From Chromatiales bacterium (GTDB taxonomy: Bacteria > Pseudomonadota > Gammaproteobacteria > UBA6429 > Thiohalophilaceae): a stretch of 6,085 nucleotides of DNA. Where the stretch lies: the NCBI GenBank assembly GCA_027070385.1, contig JALXDW010000229.1:1-6085 (forward strand). Reading direction: 5' to 3'. Below the pieces are notes generated by a model. That model had not been told where the DNA came from. It ran no database searches and worked only from the letters and a program-made list of their open reading frames with translations. The position numbers and the translations under genes were made by a program. This document shows, piece after piece, positions 1-5,599 of the stretch. The first letter of the stretch is position 1. Each line of letters opens with the position of its first letter.

Positions 1-15
1 TTAAGCGACAGGGTA

Positions 16-21
16 TATAAT
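16..21 (+). promoter_or_regulatory. Possible -10 box upstream of the lipoprotein gene
   Basis: The hexamer TATAAT matches the sigma-70 -10 consensus perfectly and lies 42 bases before the start codon at 64, which would give a leader of roughly 35 bases. The matching -35 box would fall outside the left edge, so the promoter cannot be confirmed. The DNA is AT-rich, so a chance match is quite possible. Confidence 0.35.
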
Positions 22-63
22 TCGATTTATTTATCGTAGTGATTCTTTTAGAATAAAGCATTC

Positions 64-810
64 ATGATTAAATTATTTCATCTGTTCTTGATTATTGTCA
101 CGGTGGTGGCATTGTCGGCTTGTGCCTCCAATGGCAACAGCCAGTTACCTCTGACCTTGACAAAAATATCTGCAACAACAAAACCAACACCGAATTTATT
201 CGTGATGTTCCCCGGTATAAACAGTCCCGGAACAGATTTTATTCATTATGGTTTCGTTGAAATGTTTCGGAAAAAATACCCCAATGTTGACATTGTTCTT
301 GTTGATACTCGCCTGGCATATATTACAGCAGGGAATATTGCGGAGCGGATACAACATGATGTTATTTTACCGGCTTTAAACAGCGGCTATAAAAATATCT
401 GGTTCATGGGGATTTCACTCGGTGGTTTAAGTGCTTTAACGTATCATCAAACATACCACACTCCTATAAAAGGTATTGTCTTGATAGCTCCTTATCTTGG
501 AACTCAATACCCGGTTGATGATTTACTTTCATCGCACTTGCCACCTGCCGTATGGTCTCGGCAACAACGGCAAAGTTCAAATAAAACCGTTCAATTATGG
601 CGTCATATACTTGAAATAACCATGGACAAGGACAGTGGCTTGCAACTCTTCCTTGGTTATGGAGACAGCGATAGATACAACACCAGCCACCGTTTTTTAG
701 CCCGATTACTGGATAGCAAAAAAGTGTTTATTGAAAAAGGTGGGCATAACTGGACCGTCTGGAAAAAACTTTGGCAGACAATGCTTAATGCCAATGTATT
801 TACTTTCTAA
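64..810 (+). CDS. Predicted lipoprotein, alpha/beta-hydrolase fold
   Basis: This 248-residue protein starts with a short basic end, a hydrophobic stretch (about residues 4-17) and the lipobox LSAC, with Cys20 as the predicted lipid-attachment site. It should therefore be membrane-anchored and face the periplasm. The rest reads as an alpha/beta hydrolase: an FPGINSPG loop (49-56) in the usual oxyanion-hole position, the nucleophile elbow GISLGG (116-121) with Ser118, an acidic candidate at Asp201 or Asp203 after a strand (LFLGYGDSD), and His228 in GGHNW as the likely catalytic histidine. It is probably an esterase, lipase or thioesterase, but no substrate can be inferred. The lipobox supports the ATG at 64, although no clear Shine-Dalgarno sequence precedes it. 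The gene stands alone and is convergent with rluA. The fold and anchoring are well supported; the enzyme activity is inferred. Confidence 0.85.
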   Translation: MIKLFHLFLIIVTVVALSACASNGNSQLPLTLTKISATTKPTPNLFVMFPGINSPGTDFIHYGFVEMFRKKYPNVDIVLVDTRLAYITAGNIAERIQHDVILPALNSGYKNIWFMGISLGGLSALTYHQTYHTPIKGIVLIAPYLGTQYPVDDLLSSHLPPAVWSRQQRQSSNKTVQLWRHILEITMDKDSGLQLFLGYGDSDRYNTSHRFLARLLDSKKVFIEKGGHNWTVWKKLWQTMLNANVFTF

Positions 811-869
811 TGTGTGTTCCGAATTTTATCAGTTTGTAAGTCTGGTTTTATTCCAGTTAAAATCCATAT

Positions 870-1529
870 CTAAAAAGGACAATTACATTCGATACGCAGT
901 GTTTTTTTTGATGTTGGATGTGAAAAAATTATTTTATTTGCATGAAGATGCAGGCGTGTTTTTTTCTGTGCTTCGTTTTTAGAATAAAGCGCATCTCCCA
1001 CAATAACATGTCCCAGAGATAATAAATGTACCCGGAGTTGATGTGAACGGCCAGTTTCAGGTGTGAGTTTTAAACGTGTGGTTTGTTGTTTTTCATTAAC
1101 CGAGATAACCTCATAGCGTGTTAATGAGGGTTTGCCATTTTGGTGATCAACTTTTTGTTTTGGGCGGTTTGGCCAATCGGTGATTAATGGCAGGTTAATT
1201 TCCCCCGTTGACTCCGTCACAATACCCCTGACAATGGCGATGTATTCTTTTTTTATGGTTCTTTCCTGAAATTTCTGGCTGAGTTGCCGGTGTGTTGCGG
1301 GGTTGCGTGCCAGGATTAATATACCTGAGGTTGGCATATCAAGCCGGTGTACTATCAAGGCATCGGGGTACTCTGCATGCACACGAGAAATCAGACAGTC
1401 CTGTTTGTCTTTACCTCGTCCGGGGACACTTAATAACCCGGCCGGCTTATTAACAATAATGAGATCGTCATCTATATGCAAAATTTCAGGTTTGTCGGAA
1501 GGAGGGGTATATGTGCAGGCTATGGGCAT
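870..1529 (-). CDS. rluA: RluA, dual-specificity rRNA/tRNA pseudouridine synthase
   Basis: RluA converts uridine to pseudouridine at position 746 of 23S rRNA and position 32 of certain tRNAs (E. coli numbering and specificity). The 219-residue product has the same length as E. coli RluA. It carries the catalytic motif HRLDMPTSG (61-69) with Asp64, the known catalytic position. It also has VNKPAGLLSVPGR (26-38), the RluA signature DWPNRPKQKV (118-127) and the C-terminal TGRSHQLRVH (159-168) plus GD (178-179). There is no N-terminal S4 domain, as expected for RluA rather than RluC or RluD. The ATG at 1529 is the first possible start, because an in-frame TGA lies just two codons before it. No strong Shine-Dalgarno sequence is visible, and the preceding gene ends 6 bases upstream, so translation may be coupled. 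It is the last gene of the minus-strand unit, and no clear terminator follows. Confidence 0.96.
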   Translation of the reverse strand: MPIACTYTPPSDKPEILHIDDDLIIVNKPAGLLSVPGRGKDKQDCLISRVHAEYPDALIVHRLDMPTSGILILARNPATHRQLSQKFQERTIKKEYIAIVRGIVTESTGEINLPLITDWPNRPKQKVDHQNGKPSLTRYEVISVNEKQQTTRLKLTPETGRSHQLRVHLLSLGHVIVGDALYSKNEAQKKTRLHLHANKIIFSHPTSKKTLRIECNCPF

Positions 1530-1535
1530 ACGTCA

Positions 1536-1976
1536 TTATATCGTAAACTCACCTTGCCACGCCTGATTTTTATAATCAATTTTTAAATATTTCGGGTGCA
1601 TTTTTTGTGATGCGCTGGAGTCAAATATTCTTTTTTCCGGAAAGCTTTTTGCAAATTCAAGCGGATCACACGAAGCCGCTTCAACCGGATTGAACGCAAC
1701 GCTCAGTTTGTCATTAACAGCCGCAATATCAAAATTAACCGTGTCTCTGAACAAAACCCTTTTTTTGATAACACATGAAAAATATAATTGCATTTCAACA
1801 ATGAGAGGTTGTGTATTTTTCAATAACGCACGTTGTGCGCGTCGAGTCCATCTAACAGAGAGTGGTTTGTTTTTCAGTGTGACTTGCTGATTGTGAATGT
1901 ATGGATTGAGCCATTTATCAATCAGGTAAAGAGGATTAATACCAGGGCCAAAAGAAAACAAGCTGTGATTTTTCAT
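1536..1976 (-). CDS. Conserved hypothetical protein, function unknown
   Basis: I do not recognise a functional family for this 146-residue protein. It looks soluble, with no signal peptide or membrane helix. It has a basic stretch RWTRRAQRALLKN (42-54), followed by a segment of alternating hydrophobic residues (about 58-76, VEMQLYFSCVIKKRVLF) that suggests beta strands, then a Lys/Phe-rich C-terminal part. Cysteines sit at 68 and 103 without a metal-binding spacing. Reality as a gene is supported by a good Shine-Dalgarno sequence (AGGTGG, minus strand, 1981-1986) four bases before the ATG, by the 4-base ATGA overlap with the gene upstream, and by the 6-base gap to rluA. It is probably translationally coupled to its upstream neighbour. 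A role in RNA metabolism with RluA is possible but only by position. Confidence 0.8.
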   Translation of the reverse strand: MKNHSLFSFGPGINPLYLIDKWLNPYIHNQQVTLKNKPLSVRWTRRAQRALLKNTQPLIVEMQLYFSCVIKKRVLFRDTVNFDIAAVNDKLSVAFNPVEAASCDPLEFAKSFPEKRIFDSSASQKMHPKYLKIDYKNQAWQGEFTI

Positions 1977-2353
1977 TTTTCCACCTGCTTTAATGCCTTT
2001 TTAATAATATCCTGCAGTTGTTCCATTGAATCACATTGGTTAATCGCCTCTGCCGGAACAGCAAGTTGCAAATTTTTATTCGGGTCTTTGAAAAAGATAG
2101 CAGGTAATGCGACATTTTGCTTGCCATACTGCTGCTCCAACTCATCTCTGTGCAGGAATTCCAGTTCGATATTCAGTGTTTTAAGAAAGTCGCTCCAGGG
2201 CTTGCGCATTGAAAAATGTGAATGGGTAATTGCGCACAGATTGCATGCATAGGTATCTGGAGAAAAAACTTTATGCGCAATATCTGATAAAGTATTAAAA
2301 ATACCACTGTCAGCATTATAAACAAAAAGCAGGCTGGTTTTGTTATCCGTCAT
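1973..2353 (-). CDS. Small conserved CxxC protein, possibly thioredoxin-like
   Basis: This 126-residue cytoplasmic-type protein has no signal peptide. It opens with a hydrophobic strand and a turn (LLFVYNADSGIFN, 8-20). A CNLC motif follows at 37-40 with His44 nearby, then EFLHRDEL (65-72) and a VALPAIFF segment (81-88) whose Leu-Pro resembles the cis-proline loop of thioredoxin folds. The C-terminus is helical and charged. The order of strand, CxxC, strand and LPxIFF would suit a thioredoxin-like fold, but the CxxC lies farther from the N-terminus than in classic thioredoxins, so this is inference. I recall similar proteins in diverse bacteria without an assigned function. The pair C37/C40 could be a redox disulfide or a metal or metalloid site. 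The gene lies 24 bases after the membrane-protein gene and overlaps the next one by 4 bases (ATGA), so it is clearly part of the same transcript. Confidence 0.8.
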   Translation of the reverse strand: MTDNKTSLLFVYNADSGIFNTLSDIAHKVFSPDTYACNLCAITHSHFSMRKPWSDFLKTLNIELEFLHRDELEQQYGKQNVALPAIFFKDPNKNLQLAVPAEAINQCDSMEQLQDIIKKALKQVEK

Positions 2354-2377
2354 AGGCTCTGTGTCGGTTAAATCCGA

Positions 2378-2611
2378 TTAAGTTTCATTTTCCGGTTGTT
2401 TTAAAAATAACGTACTGGATTTTATAATTAACAAAATCCAGGGTGTGCCATGCAACATTAAATCGAACATATCAATGGGTTTGGTTAACTCTCCATTTAG
2501 TAGCATGGTTATTTTTTCAAGCACATGTGGCTCAGGGTTAAACGGTGCCAGGCCGAGTGTCAAGCTGAAAAAAATAACCATTGGCCAGCTAAGGCTTTGT
2601 ATCCAGCGCAT
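2378..2611 (-). CDS. Small membrane protein, function unknown
   Basis: The product is a 77-residue protein with a hydrophobic segment at about 5-24 (SLSWPMVIFFSLTLGLAPF region) and a second, weaker one at about 57-70. Between them lies a polar stretch, PEPHVLEK (26-33) and KPIDMFDL (44-51). This suggests a two-helix inner-membrane protein or one helix plus an amphipathic end. The pattern APF-PEPH-EK-PID-FDL-HG looks like a conserved small-protein family, but I know no function. The start at 2611 is preferred over the in-frame ATG at 2635, which would add 8 residues, because AGGAG lies six bases before the ATG at 2611. It is the first gene of the minus-strand unit and so is nearest to the divergent control region and to arsS. 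Confidence 0.75.
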   Translation of the reverse strand: MRWIQSLSWPMVIFFSLTLGLAPFNPEPHVLEKITMLLNGELTKPIDMFDLMLHGTPWILLIIKSSTLFLKQPENET

Positions 2612-2617
2612 GTTGTA

Positions 2618-2622
2618 CTCCT
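2618..2622 (-). promoter_or_regulatory. Ribosome binding site that fixes the small membrane protein start
   Basis: On the minus strand this reads AGGAG, followed by TACAAC and then the ATG at 2611. The six-base spacing is ideal. It argues that the in-frame ATG at 2635 is not used and that the protein has 77 rather than 85 residues. Confidence 0.75.
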
Positions 2623-2634
2623 GTTTGTATGTCA

Positions 2635-2692
2635 TAATAGCAATTAGTTCAATTATACGGCATTATGTTAGTGACTCCTAATATTGCTATTA
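2635..2692. repeat. Perfect 10-bp inverted repeat bracketing the divergent promoter
   Basis: TAATAGCAAT at 2635-2644 is the exact reverse complement of ATTGCTATTA at 2683-2692. The arms are separated by 38 bases, and between them lies the minus-strand -10 box. Such a layout could be a split operator bound by a dimeric or looping regulator. The 48-base distance between arms is not an integral number of helical turns, which weakens a looping model. The repeat is directly seen; its function is inferred. Confidence 0.5.
2652..2681 (-). promoter_or_regulatory. Candidate promoter of the minus-strand operon
   Basis: Read on the minus strand, TATAAT (plus positions 2652-2657) is a perfect -10 box. 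At 18 bases spacing upstream is TTAGGA (2676-2681), a poor -35 match (3 of 6). Transcription would begin near 2645 and give a leader of about 34 bases to the ATG at 2611. The weak -35 box suggests an activator or low basal strength, if the promoter is real. Confidence 0.5.
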
Positions 2693-2720
2693 CTCTGATA
2701 TAGGGTTTTTATGGCTGAAC

Positions 2721-2751
2721 TATCAGGCCTGTGGCCGGTCTGACCCTGATA
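2721..2751 (+). promoter_or_regulatory. GC-rich dyad before arsS
   Basis: TATCAGG (2721-2727) pairs perfectly with CCTGATA (2745-2751) around a 17-base loop. The loop itself contains competing short dyads: GGCC-TGT-GGCC (2726-2736) and GGTC-T-GACC (2737-2745). It ends 21 bases before the arsS ATG in otherwise AT-rich DNA. No T-run follows, so it is not a classic terminator. It may be an operator or a leader RNA structure affecting arsS expression. No good sigma-70 promoter for arsS is evident; TTGCTA (2684-2689) with TTTTAT (2707-2712) at 17 bases is only a weak candidate. Confidence 0.4.
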
Positions 2752-2772
2752 ATAAATTAAAAATTACCTGAA

Positions 2773-3738
2773 ATGCTTGATACTCTGGAAAAACTGTTAC
2801 CCTCCGATTTCCCTGCGCTATCGCGGCAGAAACTTGAAACCTTGCAGGTTAATTTAGGTTATCAATGTAATCAGCAATGTTTACATTGTCATGTCAATGC
2901 CGGACCTAACCGAAAAGAAGTGATGTCGCGTGATACGGTTAACTCTGTACTGAGCGCGGTTAAAAAACTGAAAGTAAAAACGCTTGATTTAACAGGGGGG
3001 GCACCAGAACTTAATCCACATTTCAGGTATTTAGTTCAGCAAGCCCGCGATTTGTCTGTTCATGTGATGGACAGGTGTAATTTAACTATTCTTACCGAAC
3101 CCGATCAGGAGAATTTAGCCCGCTTTTTAGCGATAAATAATGTTGAGATGATTGCATCGTTGCCTTGTTATACGGAAGATAATGTGGATAGTCAACGTGG
3201 TAAAGGTGTTTATCAGAAAAGCTTGCAAGGCCTGAAGATTTTAAATGATCTTGGTTATGGGCAGGCTGGTTCTTCACTACAACTTAATCTGGTTTATAAT
3301 CCGGGCGGTGCTTTTTTACCACCGTCTCAACAGGATTTGGAGCGTGATTACAAGGAAAAACTTTTTAATGAGCATGGTATTGTTTTCAATGCATTGTATA
3401 CCATTACCAATATGCCGATTAAGCGTTTTGGAAGTACATTATTATCAAAAGGTACATTTGATGAGTACATGTCATTATTAAAATCGGCTTATCAAAAAAC
3501 AAATTTGACGACAGTAATGTGTCGTTCGATGGTCAGTGTCGATTGGCAGGGTTATTTGTATGATTGTGATTTTAATCAAATGTTAAATCTTCCCATTACT
3601 GACACTCAGAACCGGAAATTAAAACTGGAACGGCTTGATGTCGATACACTTGATAGTTTGAAAATTTATATAGCCGACCATTGCTATGGTTGTACTGCAG
3701 GGCAGGGCAGTAGCTGTGGCGGCGCACTATTAGATTAA
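2773..3738 (+). CDS. arsS: ArsS, arsenosugar biosynthesis radical SAM enzyme
   Basis: ArsS belongs to the radical SAM superfamily and acts after ArsM. In the accepted scheme it couples dimethylated trivalent arsenic to the 5'-deoxyadenosyl group from S-adenosylmethionine, making the arsenic-carbon bond of arsenosugars. The 321-residue protein has LETLQVNLGYQCNQQCLHCH near its N-terminus (21-40), with the cluster-binding triad Cys32, Cys36, Cys39 (CxxxCxxC). The S-adenosylmethionine-binding GGAPE motif follows at 75-79. The C-terminal part has further cysteines (250, 265, 304, 307, 315, in MCRSM, YDCDFNQ and HCYGCTAGQGSSCGG), which is the DUF3641 type of auxiliary iron-sulfur region. The N-terminal sequence and length match the family, so the ATG at 2773 is accepted despite the lack of a Shine-Dalgarno sequence. 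It is first in the plus-strand unit and ends 27 bases before arsM. The family assignment is firm; the exact chemistry is known only from relatives. Confidence 0.93.
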   Translation: MLDTLEKLLPSDFPALSRQKLETLQVNLGYQCNQQCLHCHVNAGPNRKEVMSRDTVNSVLSAVKKLKVKTLDLTGGAPELNPHFRYLVQQARDLSVHVMDRCNLTILTEPDQENLARFLAINNVEMIASLPCYTEDNVDSQRGKGVYQKSLQGLKILNDLGYGQAGSSLQLNLVYNPGGAFLPPSQQDLERDYKEKLFNEHGIVFNALYTITNMPIKRFGSTLLSKGTFDEYMSLLKSAYQKTNLTTVMCRSMVSVDWQGYLYDCDFNQMLNLPITDTQNRKLKLERLDVDTLDSLKIYIADHCYGCTAGQGSSCGGALLD

Positions 3739-3754
3739 ACATTGCTATTTATTC

Positions 3755-3759
3755 AGGAG
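3755..3759 (+). promoter_or_regulatory. Ribosome binding site that fixes the arsM start
   Basis: AGGAG lies six bases before the ATG at 3766. It rules in favour of that start over the in-frame TTG at 3742, which would place the Shine-Dalgarno sequence inside the gene and add eight residues of no family resemblance. Confidence 0.85.
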
Positions 3760-3765
3760 TCACCA

Positions 3766-4887
3766 ATGGATGTAAAATCATCTGTATTAGAACGTTATTC
3801 AGAAGGGGCAAAGGCACAGCAGGCGGATCTTTGTTGCCCTGTCGATTATAATACTGATTTGTTAAAAATTTTACCCAATGAAATTTTAGAACGAGATTAT
3901 GGTTGCGGTGATCCTTCCCGGTATGTGCGTGAAGGTGATACCGTTCTGGATTTGGGAAGTGGTGGTGGCAAGATTTGTTATATTGCGGCCCAGTTAGTAG
4001 GGGACTCCGGTCATGTGATTGGCCTGGATATGAACCACGACATGCTCGAACTGGCTCAAAAATATCAGGCAGAGATGGCTGACAAGATCGGTGCTGATCG
4101 GGTTACATTTCATTATGGGCATATTCAGGATCTGGCTCTGGATTTAAACGCAGCCGATAGTTATTTACAAGAACATCCGATACGGAATAAAGATGATCTT
4201 GAAAAGTTTGATGCCTGGCAGCAACAGCAAAAACACACACAGCCATTGATTGCAGACAATTCTATTGACCTGGTTGTATCAAATTGCGTATTAAATCTGG
4301 TTGATGATGCACAAAAGATGCAGTTGATTCATGAAATATTTCGGGTTTTAAAACCGGGAGGTCGTGTTGCAATATCCGATATTATCAGTGATACATTTGT
4401 CCCTGATGAAATGAAAGCCGATCCGGAATTATGGAGTGGCTGTATTTCAGGCGTTTTTCAGGAAAAAGAATTTATTAAAAAGTTTCTCGATGCCGGTTTT
4501 TATGCAGTTGCTTATGATAAATGGGATAGTGCGCCCTGGAAAATAATCAATGATATTGAATTTCGTTCAGTTACCTTAACGGCAATAAAAACAGAACAAA
4601 CTGTTGCATTGGATGAAGGCCATACGGTTATCTATAAAGGGCCGTTTACATCTGTGACTGATGATATGGGCTATGTTTTTGATCGTGGCGATCGTATTGC
4701 AGTCAGTAATGTACATTTTAAGGCATTACAAAAAAGCAGTCTAGCCAAGGATTTTGTTCTGATCGAACCACTTGCTAAACCTTGTTGTGCAGAAAACTGG
4801 TCAGATTCCATGTTTACGTTACGTTCAGTGACTGATTCCAGAACTGGTTTAGCTTCAACAGAAAACACTTCGTCCTGTTGTGGTTGA
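3766..4887 (+). CDS. arsM: ArsM, arsenite S-adenosylmethionine methyltransferase
   Basis: ArsM transfers methyl groups from S-adenosylmethionine to As(III) in the cytoplasm and supplies the dimethylated arsenic used by ArsS. The 373-residue product has a class I methyltransferase core: motif I LDLGSGGG (61-68), acidic Asp88 in IGLDMN, and FRVLKPGGRVAISDI (192-206). All four arsenic-related cysteines of well-studied ArsM proteins appear to be present: Cys47 (DYGCGDPS), Cys71 (GGKICY), Cys174 (VSNCVLNL) and Cys226 (SGCISG). This separates it from ordinary methyltransferases. It also carries vicinal pairs at 23-24 (LCCPVDY), 340-341 and 371-372, the last ending the protein as CCG. Residues about 270-373 form the C-terminal extension seen in long ArsM proteins. 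The ATG at 3766 is chosen for its AGGAG. It is co-transcribed with arsS and followed after 36 bases by a glycosyltransferase gene. Confidence 0.95.
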   Translation: MDVKSSVLERYSEGAKAQQADLCCPVDYNTDLLKILPNEILERDYGCGDPSRYVREGDTVLDLGSGGGKICYIAAQLVGDSGHVIGLDMNHDMLELAQKYQAEMADKIGADRVTFHYGHIQDLALDLNAADSYLQEHPIRNKDDLEKFDAWQQQQKHTQPLIADNSIDLVVSNCVLNLVDDAQKMQLIHEIFRVLKPGGRVAISDIISDTFVPDEMKADPELWSGCISGVFQEKEFIKKFLDAGFYAVAYDKWDSAPWKIINDIEFRSVTLTAIKTEQTVALDEGHTVIYKGPFTSVTDDMGYVFDRGDRIAVSNVHFKALQKSSLAKDFVLIEPLAKPCCAENWSDSMFTLRSVTDSRTGLASTENTSSCCG

Positions 4888-4906
4888 GTAACCTGATAAT
4901 TATAAT
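4878..4906 (+). promoter_or_regulatory. Possible internal promoter for the glycosyltransferase genes
   Basis: TTGTGG (4878-4883) and a perfect TATAAT (4901-4906) are spaced by 17 bases at the arsM end and in the 36-base gap before the glycosyltransferase gene. The -35 box matches only in its TTG. It could allow expression of the two glycosyltransferases apart from arsS-arsM, but AT-rich gaps often yield such matches by chance. Confidence 0.3.
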
Positions 4907-4923
4907 TGCTTTATTGAGCCTGT

Positions 4924-5598
4924 ATGACTCACCTGTCTATAATTATTCCCACGCTGAATGAAGCTGCCACTATTGAGTATACATTAAAGCATCTTGCTGT
5001 TTTAATAAAGGCAGGGCATGAAGTGATTATAGTGGATGGTGGCAGTACGGATGCGACTCTTTCAATTTGTAAAAAATATACCCAATGTATTGTGAGTTCA
5101 GAAAAAGGGCGGGCAAAACAAATGAATGTCGGGGTAGAGTATGCTTCGAATAAGATAATTGTGTTTTTACATGCTGATACATTTTTGCCGATTGATGCGA
5201 ACCTACTTATTGCTCAAGCTTTGAAAAGTAAACAATGGGGGTTTTTTTGCATCAGGTTGAGTGGTTCACACTTGTTATTGCGTCTGATTGAATTTTTTAT
5301 GAATATTCGCTCCCGCCTAACGGGTATTGCAACAGGTGATCAGGTTATCTTTATGCAAAAAGACACTTTTAAAAAAATAGGGGGGTTTAGAGAAATTCCA
5401 TTGATGGAAGATATTGAAATTTCCCGCGCATTGAAAAAATTTTCCACGCCCGCATGTATTTGTCAGCATGTTATATCCTCCAGTCGTCGTTGGGAAACAC
5501 AGGGATTTATCAGTACTATTTTTTTAATGTGGAAATTACGTTTATTTTATTTTTTTGGTGTACCGGCAAGCCAGCTGGTAAAAAAATATTATAAATAA
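4924..5598 (+). CDS. Family-2 glycosyltransferase of arsenosugar clusters (TIGR04283 type)
   Basis: This 224-residue protein has a GT-A fold of glycosyltransferase family 2. Visible are the N-terminal strand SIIIPTLNEA (5-14), the nucleotide-binding VDGGSTDAT (37-45), GRAKQMNVG (62-70) typical of this subfamily, the DXD-like FLHADT (81-86), GDQVIFM (138-144), the acidic MEDIE (161-165) and SSRRWET (186-192). Family 2 enzymes move a sugar from a nucleotide donor; donor and acceptor are unknown here. The pattern and position after arsM match the TIGR04283 family, named for its association with arsenosugar genes. The hydrophobic C-terminus (199-213) suggests membrane contact. Residues 104-113 read KQWGFFCIRL, where I would expect something like WGRFDVRL, a local departure. 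There is no Shine-Dalgarno sequence before the ATG, and the next gene starts one base after its stop. Confidence 0.9.
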   Translation: MTHLSIIIPTLNEAATIEYTLKHLAVLIKAGHEVIIVDGGSTDATLSICKKYTQCIVSSEKGRAKQMNVGVEYASNKIIVFLHADTFLPIDANLLIAQALKSKQWGFFCIRLSGSHLLLRLIEFFMNIRSRLTGIATGDQVIFMQKDTFKKIGGFREIPLMEDIEISRALKKFSTPACICQHVISSSRRWETQGFISTIFLMWKLRLFYFFGVPASQLVKKYYK

Positions 5599-5599
5599 A

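Noticed and set aside
811..869. Terminator between the convergent lipoprotein gene and rluA
   Set aside because: Only a 4-bp stem, CTGG/CCAG (842-856), was found, with no T-run in the right place on either strand. The poly-T at about 901-908 has no hairpin before it.
731..982. Plus-strand open frame of 83 codons overlapping the lipoprotein gene end and rluA
   Set aside because: It lies largely inside two well-supported genes in other frames, shows no family resemblance and has no ribosome binding site.
1833..2252. Plus-strand open frame of 139 codons opposite the two hypothetical genes
   Set aside because: It is antisense to two genes that have good start signals and an ATGA overlap. Its Cys/Ser-rich composition looks like a reverse-frame shadow.
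2364..2376. Small hairpin TCGG/CCGA between the membrane protein and CxxC protein genes
   Set aside because: A four-base stem without a T-run in a 24-base intercistronic gap is too weak to call a terminator or processing site.
2612..2635. Upstream ATG for the small membrane protein
   Set aside because: The strong AGGAG lies inside this extension and is correctly spaced for the ATG at 2611.
2671..3763. GTGACTCCT (2671-2679) as an inverted copy of AGGAGTCAC (3755-3763)
   Set aside because: The second copy is mostly the arsM ribosome binding site, so a 9-base match is easily explained by chance. No nearby minus-strand gene uses the first copy.
3742..3765. Upstream TTG start for arsM, adding eight residues
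   Set aside because: The extension includes the AGGAG ribosome binding site of the ATG at 3766, and the family resemblance begins after that ATG.
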